Shown here in pieces: positions 1 to 5,462 of a stretch of DNA of 5,462 nt (the first letter of the stretch is position 1; each line of letters starts with the position of its first letter). This stretch comes from Bacteroidales bacterium (GTDB lineage Bacteria; Bacteroidota; Bacteroidia; Bacteroidales; Dysgonomonadaceae). Where the stretch lies: positions 1-5,462 of the forward strand of contig JAAYFR010000086.1 of assembly GCA_012728155.1 (NCBI GenBank), given 5' to 3'. The notes under the pieces are model-generated. The model was not told the DNA's origin, ran no database searches, and worked only from the letters and a program-made list of their open reading frames with translations. Made by a program: the position numbers and the translations under genes.

Positions 1-351
1 GCACAACCCTACCTCAAATCGACTTTTGAAGAGGTTTGGGACTATGCGGGAGAGCGACTGACCGCAGTGTCGACCAACCGCTTCCGAAGTCCGGAGGATT
101 ATACCCAGGAACTATTCCGCACCTGGCAGATCTGCCGTTCGAACTTTGAGCCATACAACACCTACAAAAATACAAAAATGTTTCCCCTCATACTGCGGTC
201 GAAGCAGGCTATCAAAGCCATATACGACCAACAATATCAATTAGTGTGTCTCAACGATAACGCCCACATAAGAAATTATACCCAGGTGATGCAGGAGATA
301 GAGAAGGCCTTTAAGTCTATCTTGCCGGAAAAATCAACTTTCGAATTATAA
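1..351 (+). CDS. Stealth-family sugar-phosphate transferase, C-terminal part (5' truncated by window edge)
   Basis: The reading frame is open from the first base, so only the last 116 residues are present and the true start lies outside the window; the GTG at 67 is internal, not a start. Stealth proteins transfer hexose-1-phosphate units to build phosphodiester-linked surface or capsular glycans and have four conserved regions, CR1 to CR4. What is visible matches CR3 (residues about 1-45, with PYLKSTFEEVWDY and NRFRSPEDY) and CR4 (about 78-116, with LVCLND and the terminal LPEKSTFEL). The catalytic CR1 and CR2 are not in view, so activity cannot be judged. The same ending (CLND, then P-[ED]-KS-x-FEL at the C-terminus) closes the convergent gene at 404-1360, so the two are paralogues, though the CR3 segments differ a good deal. 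The family is confident; the exact sugar and acceptor are unknown. Confidence 0.85.
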   Translation, partial: AQPYLKSTFEEVWDYAGERLTAVSTNRFRSPEDYTQELFRTWQICRSNFEPYNTYKNTKMFPLILRSKQAIKAIYDQQYQLVCLNDNAHIRNYTQVMQEIEKAFKSILPEKSTFEL

Positions 352-430
352 AAGCAGGATTTGGTTATTCCGGTTTGCGACATCTCCTCTTTACCCTTTT
401 GTGCTATAATTCAAAGGCAGATTTATCCGG
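325..430. repeat. Imperfect inverted repeat made by the 3' ends of two convergent Stealth genes
   Basis: Bases 325-350 on the plus strand and the complement of 405-430 match at 21 of 26 positions. The innermost 8 bases (GAATTATA against TATAATTC) are perfect. The arms encode the same C-terminal motif, [E/D]-KS-x-FEL, in the two convergent paralogues and include most of both stop codons. About 54 bases separate the arms. A read-through transcript could fold here, but there is no GC-rich stem followed by a T-run, so I do not call it a standard intrinsic terminator. Shared ancestry of the coding ends explains the repeat without invoking a function. Confidence 0.6.
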
Positions 431-1360
431 AAAAAGTGCTTTCAGGAAAGGCTCCACCCTGGCCCTGTCTTCATCGGTAGAATGATGACTGTCGTTTAGA
501 CAAAAAAGTGCCGGTTGATATTTGTTGATAAAGTACATAAAATCGGGTTTGTGCAATCTTATCCTACACGCCTCTCTTCTTCCTACGTAACGCAGTTTAC
601 CCCGCTTTACTGCTAAAGCATAATAAAGATAAATAATTCGTTGAATATCGTTTTCACTCCTCACATGATTGGTCAGTGTATGGGAGATCGCCTCTTTGAA
701 ATCCTTTTCAGCAACATTCCGATAATCCGATTTTAAATACGAGTCAACATTGTGATGGGGCATTGCTGAAAAATAGGTGCCAAATTTCTCTTCTATCAAT
801 AAGGCAGCATGGTGTATTGTTTTACGGTATATATTGCTATGAAGTGAGAAGATCTTTTTTATTTTATTCACCCATTTACCCAAAAAATATCTTTGTAAAC
901 GGACAATTGGATACCCTTCGGCAGTGAAAAAAAAATTGGGAGAAAGGGATTTACTGAAAAACATATCGTCGTTTGCATACAGGAAATGGTCTGACAAACC
1001 AGGAATGCTCCAAATAAAATGTTCAATGATTACCGAATTATAACAGGGCATGGATTCTTGAGGTAGCAACTGAGCTATATCAACAATCTCCACTTTTTCA
1101 TTTTGCAGATCGAGCCATTTAGGTGTCTGACCGTCGGTCACAATAAAAATCTTATGAATCCAAGGGATATTATTCTCCACCGAACGTAAAGAGTATTTCA
1201 ACTCCCCATTATCGGTATAACGCCCTTTTGATGTAGCTTCTCCATTATTCAAAACTTCTCTTCCCAGAAATTTCTCCCTTTTGGTTATCCACTCAAGATC
1301 GCTTCCGTCAACCCAGAGATAGACAAGGTCTATATCAAATGGTGATGTATAGTTTTTCAT
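404..1360 (-). CDS. Stealth-family sugar-phosphate (hexose-1-phosphate) transferase
   Basis: A complete Stealth protein, 318 residues from the chosen ATG at 1360. The family moves hexose-1-phosphate from a nucleotide sugar onto a glycan, giving phosphodiester links in capsule or exopolysaccharide; it is related to human GlcNAc-1-phosphotransferase. All four regions appear in order: CR1 at about 10-24 (IDLVYLWVDGSDLEW), CR2 at about 47-145 (RYTDNGELKYSLRS, VTDGQTPKWL, and the acidic NDDMFF expected at the active site), CR3 at about 200-250 (MPHHNVDSYLKS, NHVRSENDI) and CR4 at about 284-318 (FCLNDS, ending PDKSAFEL). The frame is open up to an ATG at 1459, but the extra residues (MMIIWKIFIW...) lie within the upstream gene and look like its shadow. 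ATGs at 1381 and 1360 are both possible; 1360 is preferred because it sits just before CR1. Neither has a clear Shine-Dalgarno. The gene overlaps the upstream glycosyltransferase by 26 bases, so the two are probably cotranscribed and perhaps translationally coupled. Donor and acceptor are unknown. Confidence 0.88.
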   Translation of the reverse strand: MKNYTSPFDIDLVYLWVDGSDLEWITKREKFLGREVLNNGEATSKGRYTDNGELKYSLRSVENNIPWIHKIFIVTDGQTPKWLDLQNEKVEIVDIAQLLPQESMPCYNSVIIEHFIWSIPGLSDHFLYANDDMFFSKSLSPNFFFTAEGYPIVRLQRYFLGKWVNKIKKIFSLHSNIYRKTIHHAALLIEEKFGTYFSAMPHHNVDSYLKSDYRNVAEKDFKEAISHTLTNHVRSENDIQRIIYLYYALAVKRGKLRYVGRREACRIRLHKPDFMYFINKYQPALFCLNDSHHSTDEDRARVEPFLKALFPDKSAFEL

Positions 1361-2408
1361 ATGCTTCAAAGTGTTTTTCATACGAGAATGAAGTGGCATA
1401 TTCATTCTCTTTCTTTGCCAAATCATTGTCCAGATAAAAATTTTCCAAATTATCATCAATCAGCTGTTTCATCTCATGCGGATCGAAATTCTTCCAAAAA
1501 TAGGCGAAATCTCCTCCAATCTCTTTCAGACTGGTCTCCTGAGATGAAAAAACGGGTTTCCCAAACTGCATAGCCTCAATCACAGGCAAGCCAAATCCTT
1601 CAAACAGGGATGGGAACAAAAATGCTTCACAATTTCCATAAAGCCAGGCTTTCTCTGTTTCCGAGACCGTTCCCAAAAGAAAAACATTCCCTATTCCTTC
1701 TCTCTTGATGCGTTGTTTTATCATTGAATCATACCCATCTTTATCACTTTCACTACCCGCAATATAAAGATACTTATCCGGCATAAGTTTCATCATATCA
1801 AGTAAAACATGAAAATTTTTCTTCCTTCTGACTACCCCAATCGAGAGAAAAAATGGTCTTTTGATCTCTTTATCTGGTTTTGACGATGGCTTTTGCACAA
1901 TATTTTCTACGCCATTAAATATAACCTCACATTGTTTTCCGTTCAATATGAGATTTTTCTCCACTTCCTGCTTTGTAAATTGCGAAATACAAATAACTCT
2001 GTCAGCCCGATTGACTTTCCGTTGTAATCGACGGTGTTTCCTTTTACGTTGTGCTCCCGTCGTCTCGTAGAGATAGTTCAGGTCATGTATGGTGAGAATA
2101 AGTTTCGTTTGGGAGAAAGCAGGTTTAAACCGACTTAACTGATGAACGGCATGCCAAACATCAAATACCGGGAACAGATATCGACAGCGCTTTCTAAACC
2201 AATTTGAAGAGTCAATATAACCTACTTCATTGCCAAATATGCCAAACATTTTTTTGGGCATAAGAAATGTCAATGAATAACTGGAATTATTCTTTTTATA
2301 ATTTTTCTGGAAATAATTCCCATAAGACAACGCTACTTGTCCCAAACCACAGTAAATATTTCTCAACTCAGATAAATCGACCAATACTCTTTTTTGTTTG
2401 CTCTTCAT
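1335..2408 (-). CDS. GT4-type (GT-B fold) glycosyltransferase
   Basis: A retaining GT-B glycosyltransferase of the GT4/Glycos_transf_1 type, 357 residues from ATG 2408. Such enzymes add a sugar from a nucleotide-sugar donor to a growing glycan at the cytoplasmic face of the membrane. The N-terminal Rossmann half starts at once (RVLVDLSELRN, then glycine-rich CGLGQVALSYG at about 20-30) and includes TIHDLNYLYE (about 106-115) and ICISQFTKQEV (about 139-149). The donor-binding C-terminal half runs from about 184: SIGVVRRKKNF (190-199) supplies the basic phosphate-binding residues, and FPSLFEGFGLPVIEAM holds the E-x7-E pair (about E270 and E278). The hydrophilic tail ends in SYEKHFEAYEKLYITI. 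The open frame reaches 2522, but that would place the start upstream of a good promoter at 2451-2482; ATG 2432 is a possible alternative. No membrane segment is seen. It is first in an overlapping pair with the Stealth gene, which suggests joint work on one surface glycan. The sugar is not predictable. Confidence 0.88.
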   Translation of the reverse strand: MKSKQKRVLVDLSELRNIYCGLGQVALSYGNYFQKNYKKNNSSYSLTFLMPKKMFGIFGNEVGYIDSSNWFRKRCRYLFPVFDVWHAVHQLSRFKPAFSQTKLILTIHDLNYLYETTGAQRKRKHRRLQRKVNRADRVICISQFTKQEVEKNLILNGKQCEVIFNGVENIVQKPSSKPDKEIKRPFFLSIGVVRRKKNFHVLLDMMKLMPDKYLYIAGSESDKDGYDSMIKQRIKREGIGNVFLLGTVSETEKAWLYGNCEAFLFPSLFEGFGLPVIEAMQFGKPVFSSQETSLKEIGGDFAYFWKNFDPHEMKQLIDDNLENFYLDNDLAKKENEYATSFSYEKHFEAYEKLYITI

Positions 2409-2450
2409 CACTTTGTTATTATGTTGTGCCATGATATCCCATTGGAGCGA

Positions 2451-2482
2451 CAAAAATAATTCTTTTAATTCAATTATAGAAA
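2451..2482 (-). promoter_or_regulatory. Predicted Bacteroidetes-type promoter for the glycosyltransferase-Stealth pair
   Basis: Read on the minus strand, TTTC (2482-2479), a 20-base spacer and TATTTTTG (2458-2451) match the Bacteroidetes sigma-ABfr consensus TTTG-N19-21-TAnnTTTG; the -7 box is a perfect match and the -33 box matches 3 of 4. Transcription would start near 2443-2446, leaving about 36 bases before ATG 2408 and about 12 before ATG 2432. It makes the upstream ATG at 2522 an implausible start. No operator-like palindrome is obvious around it. Confidence 0.6.
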
Positions 2483-2485
2483 CGT

Positions 2486-2517
2486 TATGGAACTCTTCGC
2501 AAGAATGATTACTTTTG
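2486..2517 (+). promoter_or_regulatory. Predicted Bacteroidetes-type promoter for the 7TM-HD gene
   Basis: TATG (2486-2489), a 20-base spacer and TACTTTTG (2510-2517) fit the Bacteroidetes consensus TTTG-N19-21-TAnnTTTG, with a perfect -7 box and a 3-of-4 upstream box. The -7 box is followed by CA, as is common in this phylum. The predicted start is near 2522-2526, giving a leader of about 40 bases to ATG 2563 and ruling against the TTG at 2530 as start. Its upstream box lies only 3 bases from that of the divergent promoter. Confidence 0.65.
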
Positions 2518-2562
2518 CACAATATATAATTGCATAAATATAAAACAATTCAGAGAGAGCAG

Positions 2563-4659
2563 ATGTTTTATAAAAATAGTAATACCTTACAAGCAAAGAC
2601 TATGCAAACGAAAAAAAAGAAGATAAGAATCAAGACAAAAATATTCATCCCATCGGTCTTTATTCTCGCGGTACTTTTCATCACCTATTTTTTCCCACGC
2701 CAAGGGAGTTTCAAATATAATTTCAATGAGGGTCGTCCATGGCAATACGGATTGCTTACTGCCCCTTTCGATTTCCCTATATATAAACCGGTCGCTCAGC
2801 TGAAAGCGGAACAGGATAGCATCCTAGATTTTTACGAACCCTATTTTGTAGTTGATGAAGAAATCTCCAAGAGCGCCCTCGCCGAGTTTGACGCCGATGC
2901 AAATCTAAACGCCAGGCTATCCGAGCTTGCCCCTGAATATAAACTCTACGTCCGAGAAAAATTAAATGAAGTGTATGACAACGGCATTATGCGCTCGGAT
3001 GATTATGACCGGATTTACAAATCCCACACTCAGGCATTACGAATAAAAAGTGGAAATATGGCCGAGTCCAGAAAGGTTGAATCGTTCTTTACTATCCGCT
3101 CTGCTTATGAGAAGGTGCTGAATGATGTACCGCCCGGAATTGATGATAATATTCTCAAAGTGGCCAATATCAATGAATATATCCAGGAGAATGTGCTGTA
3201 TGATGCGGTCACCTCCGAAAAGGCCAAGAATGAATTTATCCAGCAGGTCGACATCAGCCACGGCATGGTGCAAAGGGGCCAGCGCATCATAGATCAGGGC
3301 GAGATTGTCGGCCCACAAACCTACAACATACTCTCTTCCCTGAAGCGGGTAACCGAGGAACAAAGTGGCGGTACTACCAGAAACAACTGGATGCTACTGG
3401 GGCAATTTATGCTCATATTGTTCATGTTGGGGTCATTTTATACGTTCCTTCTCTATTTCCGGCCGATAGAATACCGCAACAGGAAGCATGTGGTTTTCAT
3501 GGTGTTACTGATCTCTTCTTTTGTTCTACTCACAGCCATTACTGTCAGGTTTGAACTTTTCAACATTTATATCATCCCTTACGCCATCGTCACCATCCTT
3601 ATCCGCACCTTTATCGATTCACGCACAGCACTTTTTTCCAGCCTCACCACCATCATCATAAGTGCGCTTATGGTGCCGTTTCCCTTTGAATTCATCGTCA
3701 TTCAGATCGCCGTATCAATGGTATCCATATTTATACTGAAAGAATTGACGGAACGTTCTCAACTGATCAAGAGTTCCTTTTTTATCTTGGTCACTTATAT
3801 TCTGGTCTACATAGGACTGGAATTATATCAGGAAGGAAATATAAAAGAGATCGATTGGGTGATGCTGGTCTTTTTTCTAATCAACTTCATCTTTATCATG
3901 TTCTCCTACACGCTGGTGTATATGGTAGAAAAATCATTCGGTTTTATTTCCGGGGTCTCATTGGTGGAGCTCTCCAATATTAACAAGCCATTGTTAAAGG
4001 AACTTTCTGAAAAAGCGCCGGGAACTTTCCAGCACTCATTACAGGTCTCAAACTTGGCCATGGCAGCCGCGGCAAAATTGGGCGCAAATGCGTCATTGAT
4101 ACGAACAGGCGCACTCTATCACGATATTGGGAAAATGGTCAATCCTCCATTTTTTACAGAAAACCAGATGGCGGGTATGAATCCACATGCGGGACTTCCC
4201 TTCGAAGAGAGCGCTCGAATTATTATCAATCATGTGAAGGATGGACAAAAGATTGCACAAAAGTACAATGTCCCTCAGCAGATTATCGATTTCATCATGA
4301 CCCATCACGGGACAAGTATGCCCAAATATTTTTATATCTCCTGGAAAAATGCCAACCCCGGCAAGGAGGCCAATGAGGCCGATTTCCGTTATCCCGGTCC
4401 CAATCCCTTCTCCAAAGAGACTGCTATCATGATGATGGCTGATGCCGTAGAAGCCTCCTCACGCAGCCTCTCCGAATATTCGGAAGAGTCACTTCGTAAT
4501 CTGGTGAACAAAATTATCGACTCCCAGGTAGCGGAAGGCTATTTCAAGCTGGCACCCATCACATTCAAGGATATACAAACTGTAAAAGATGTTTTTGTAG
4601 AGAAGTTGGCCACTATGTATCACTCCCGGATTGTCTATCCGGAACTGAAACAGCCTTAG
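2563..4659 (+). CDS. 7TM-HD family membrane phosphohydrolase (PgpH/YqfF type), probable c-di-AMP phosphodiesterase
   Basis: A 698-residue membrane protein with the 7TMR-HD architecture. Members such as Listeria PgpH hydrolyse the second messenger c-di-AMP. The order is: basic N-terminus and one membrane segment (about 27-44, IFIPSVFILAVLFITYFF); an extracytoplasmic 7TMR-HDED domain (about 50-270) ending in MVQRGQRIIDQGEIV; a multi-helix membrane block (about 276-457); and a cytoplasmic HD domain (about 475-690). The metal and catalytic residues expected of the family are all present: FQHSLQVSNLA (H491), YHDIGKMVNPP (H520, D521), IINHVKDG (H557), MTHHGTS (H581, H582) and MMADAVEASSRS (D627). 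The length is normal for the family. The frame is open to TTG 2530, but that lies almost at the predicted transcription start; ATG 2563 follows a purine-rich AGAGAGAG and is preferred. ATG 2602, beginning MQTKKKK, is also possible and would give 685 residues. It is probably monocistronic. The family call is firm; the substrate is inferred from characterised homologues. Confidence 0.93.
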   Translation: MFYKNSNTLQAKTMQTKKKKIRIKTKIFIPSVFILAVLFITYFFPRQGSFKYNFNEGRPWQYGLLTAPFDFPIYKPVAQLKAEQDSILDFYEPYFVVDEEISKSALAEFDADANLNARLSELAPEYKLYVREKLNEVYDNGIMRSDDYDRIYKSHTQALRIKSGNMAESRKVESFFTIRSAYEKVLNDVPPGIDDNILKVANINEYIQENVLYDAVTSEKAKNEFIQQVDISHGMVQRGQRIIDQGEIVGPQTYNILSSLKRVTEEQSGGTTRNNWMLLGQFMLILFMLGSFYTFLLYFRPIEYRNRKHVVFMVLLISSFVLLTAITVRFELFNIYIIPYAIVTILIRTFIDSRTALFSSLTTIIISALMVPFPFEFIVIQIAVSMVSIFILKELTERSQLIKSSFFILVTYILVYIGLELYQEGNIKEIDWVMLVFFLINFIFIMFSYTLVYMVEKSFGFISGVSLVELSNINKPLLKELSEKAPGTFQHSLQVSNLAMAAAAKLGANASLIRTGALYHDIGKMVNPPFFTENQMAGMNPHAGLPFEESARIIINHVKDGQKIAQKYNVPQQIIDFIMTHHGTSMPKYFYISWKNANPGKEANEADFRYPGPNPFSKETAIMMMADAVEASSRSLSEYSEESLRNLVNKIIDSQVAEGYFKLAPITFKDIQTVKDVFVEKLATMYHSRIVYPELKQP
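4626..4642. repeat. Small perfect hairpin near the 3' end of the 7TM-HD gene
   Basis: CCGGAT, a five-base loop TGTCT, then ATCCGG forms a perfect 6-bp GC-rich stem within the last codons of the HD gene, 15 bases before its stop codon and 24 bases beyond the guaA stop in the other direction. No T-run follows on either strand, so it is not a canonical intrinsic terminator. With only 6 bases between the convergent stop codons, it is the best visible candidate for an RNA 3'-end structure there, but the match could be chance. Confidence 0.35.
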
Positions 4660-4665
4660 GTTACA

Positions 4666-5462
4666 CTATTCCCACTCAATGGTTGCTGGGGGTTTTGAAG
4701 AGATATCATACACCACCCGGTTGACACCTTTCACCTTGTTGATGATCTCGTTGGATACTTTCGCCAGAAATTCATAAGGGAGATGCGACCATTCGGCAGT
4801 CATGGCATCGGTTGATGTGACGGCACGCAACGCAATCGTATTCTCATAAGTACGTTCATTTTCCATCACGCCGACCGACTGTACGGGCAATAAAACAGCT
4901 CCTGCCTGCCATACCTTATCATACAATCCTGCCGCACGGAGATTTGAGATAAATATGTCATCGGCATCCTGTGCGATACGCACCTTTTCAGGGGTAATAT
5001 CTCCCAGGATACGGATACCCAATCCCGGCCCGTGAAAAGGATGACGGTGAATCAGATGGGGTTGCATACCCAATTCCAATCCTATCCTGCGCACTTCATC
5101 TTTGAACAACAACTTCAGCGGTTCACACAACTTCAGCTGCATCTTTTCAGGCAAGCCGCCTACGTTGTGGTGGCTCTTAATGGTCACTCCGGTAATAGAG
5201 AGCGACTCGATAATATCGGGATAGATAGTACCCTGTGCCAACCATTTGATATCTTTAAGCTGATGGGCTTCCCTGTCGAACACATCGATAAATCCTTTTC
5301 CGATGATCTTCCGTTTGTGTTCCGGATCGGTTACACCGGCCAGCTCTTTATAGAAATACTCTTTCGCATCTATGCCAATTACGTTTAGCCCCAGGTGCTC
5401 GTAGTTTTCCAATACCGTCTCAAACTCATTCTTACGCAGCAGACCGTGATCCACAAAAATAC
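4666..5462 (-). CDS. guaA: GMP synthase (glutamine-hydrolysing), C-terminal half (5' truncated by window edge)
   Basis: GMP synthase converts XMP to GMP using ATP and ammonia from glutamine, the last step of guanine nucleotide synthesis, in the cytosol. The visible 264 residues hold the end of the ATP-pyrophosphatase domain and the whole dimerisation domain. Landmarks are FVDHGLLRKNE at the edge, KRKIIGKGFIDVF (about 49-61), QGTIYPDIIES (about 76-86), IKSHHNVGGLP (about 94-104), RHPFHGPGLGIRI (about 139-151), the VVYDISSKPPATIEWE C-terminus and RAVTSTDAMTAEW. The histidine in HPFHGPG replaces the more usual proline, a variant I associate with Bacteroidetes. The glutamine amidotransferase domain and the SGGVDS P-loop lie beyond the window. 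The frame stays open to the edge, so the GTG at 5454 is an internal valine codon, not the start. The gene converges on the 7TM-HD gene. Identification is very secure. Confidence 0.97.
   Translation of the reverse strand, partial: IFVDHGLLRKNEFETVLENYEHLGLNVIGIDAKEYFYKELAGVTDPEHKRKIIGKGFIDVFDREAHQLKDIKWLAQGTIYPDIIESLSITGVTIKSHHNVGGLPEKMQLKLCEPLKLLFKDEVRRIGLELGMQPHLIHRHPFHGPGLGIRILGDITPEKVRIAQDADDIFISNLRAAGLYDKVWQAGAVLLPVQSVGVMENERTYENTIALRAVTSTDAMTAEWSHLPYEFLAKVSNEIINKVKGVNRVVYDISSKPPATIEWE

Noticed and set aside
352..403. Intrinsic terminator between the convergent Stealth genes
   Set aside because: No compact GC-rich stem followed by a T-run is visible in the gap; only the long-looped inverted repeat of the coding ends is present.
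1361..1459. N-terminal extension of the Stealth protein to the ATG at 1459
   Set aside because: The extra 33 residues lie inside the glycosyltransferase gene, resemble an out-of-frame shadow (MMIIWKIFIW...), and precede a CR1 region that normally starts near the N-terminus.
1361..2070. Two plus-strand open frames (1361-1573 and 1861-2070) opposite the glycosyltransferase
   Set aside because: They are short, antisense to a clear gene, and cysteine/serine/phenylalanine-rich in a way typical of shadow translations.
2409..2522. N-terminal extension of the glycosyltransferase to the ATG at 2522
   Set aside because: It runs through a good promoter match at 2451-2482, and GT4 proteins normally begin close to the first strand (here RVLVDLSEL). 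ATG 2432 remains a possible minor alternative.
2530..2562. TTG at 2530 as the start of the 7TM-HD gene
   Set aside because: It lies only a few bases after the predicted transcription start and is a rare start codon; ATG 2563 has a purine-rich stretch before it.
3037..3363. Minus-strand open frame of 108 codons inside the 7TM-HD gene
   Set aside because: It is wholly antisense to a well-supported coding sequence and shows no recognisable protein features.
5032..5388. Plus-strand open frame of 118 codons opposite guaA
   Set aside because: It is antisense to highly conserved guaA sequence and its translation resembles no family I recognise.

Overview
The window looks like chromosomal DNA of a Bacteroidota bacterium, most likely order Bacteroidales. 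Three things point there: the style of the GuaA and 7TM-HD proteins (for example the HPFHGPGL variant in GuaA), two good matches to the Bacteroidetes promoter (TTTG-like box, 20 bp, TAnnTTTG), and the near absence of strong Shine-Dalgarno sites. Genus-level placement (something near Dysgonomonadaceae) is only an impression.

Layout, left to right. (1) 1-351, plus strand: the last 116 codons of a Stealth-family protein (regions CR3 and CR4), cut by the window edge. (2) 404-1360, minus strand: a complete second Stealth-family protein (CR1 to CR4), converging on the first. Its 5' end overlaps (3) 1335-2408, minus strand: a GT4-type (GT-B fold) glycosyltransferase. (4) 2409-2562: a short divergent intergenic region with two back-to-back promoters. 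(5) 2563-4659, plus strand: a 7TM-HD (PgpH/YqfF-type) membrane HD phosphohydrolase, probable c-di-AMP phosphodiesterase. (6) 4666-5462, minus strand: the C-terminal half of GMP synthase (guaA), cut by the right edge, converging on the HD gene with only 6 bp between stop codons.

The left 2.4 kb looks like the edge of a surface-polysaccharide locus: one glycosyltransferase plus two Stealth proteins, a family known or predicted to transfer sugar-1-phosphates into phosphodiester-linked glycans. Sampled stretches of the complete Stealth and glycosyltransferase genes are clearly more AT-rich than guaA, which fits a variable glycan locus joined to a conserved core-gene block (pgpH-like and guaA). 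No tRNA, rRNA, CRISPR array or insertion sequence was seen. The genes are all of known families. The more unusual points are the convergent Stealth paralogues, whose 3' ends form an inverted repeat, and the compact divergent promoter pair.
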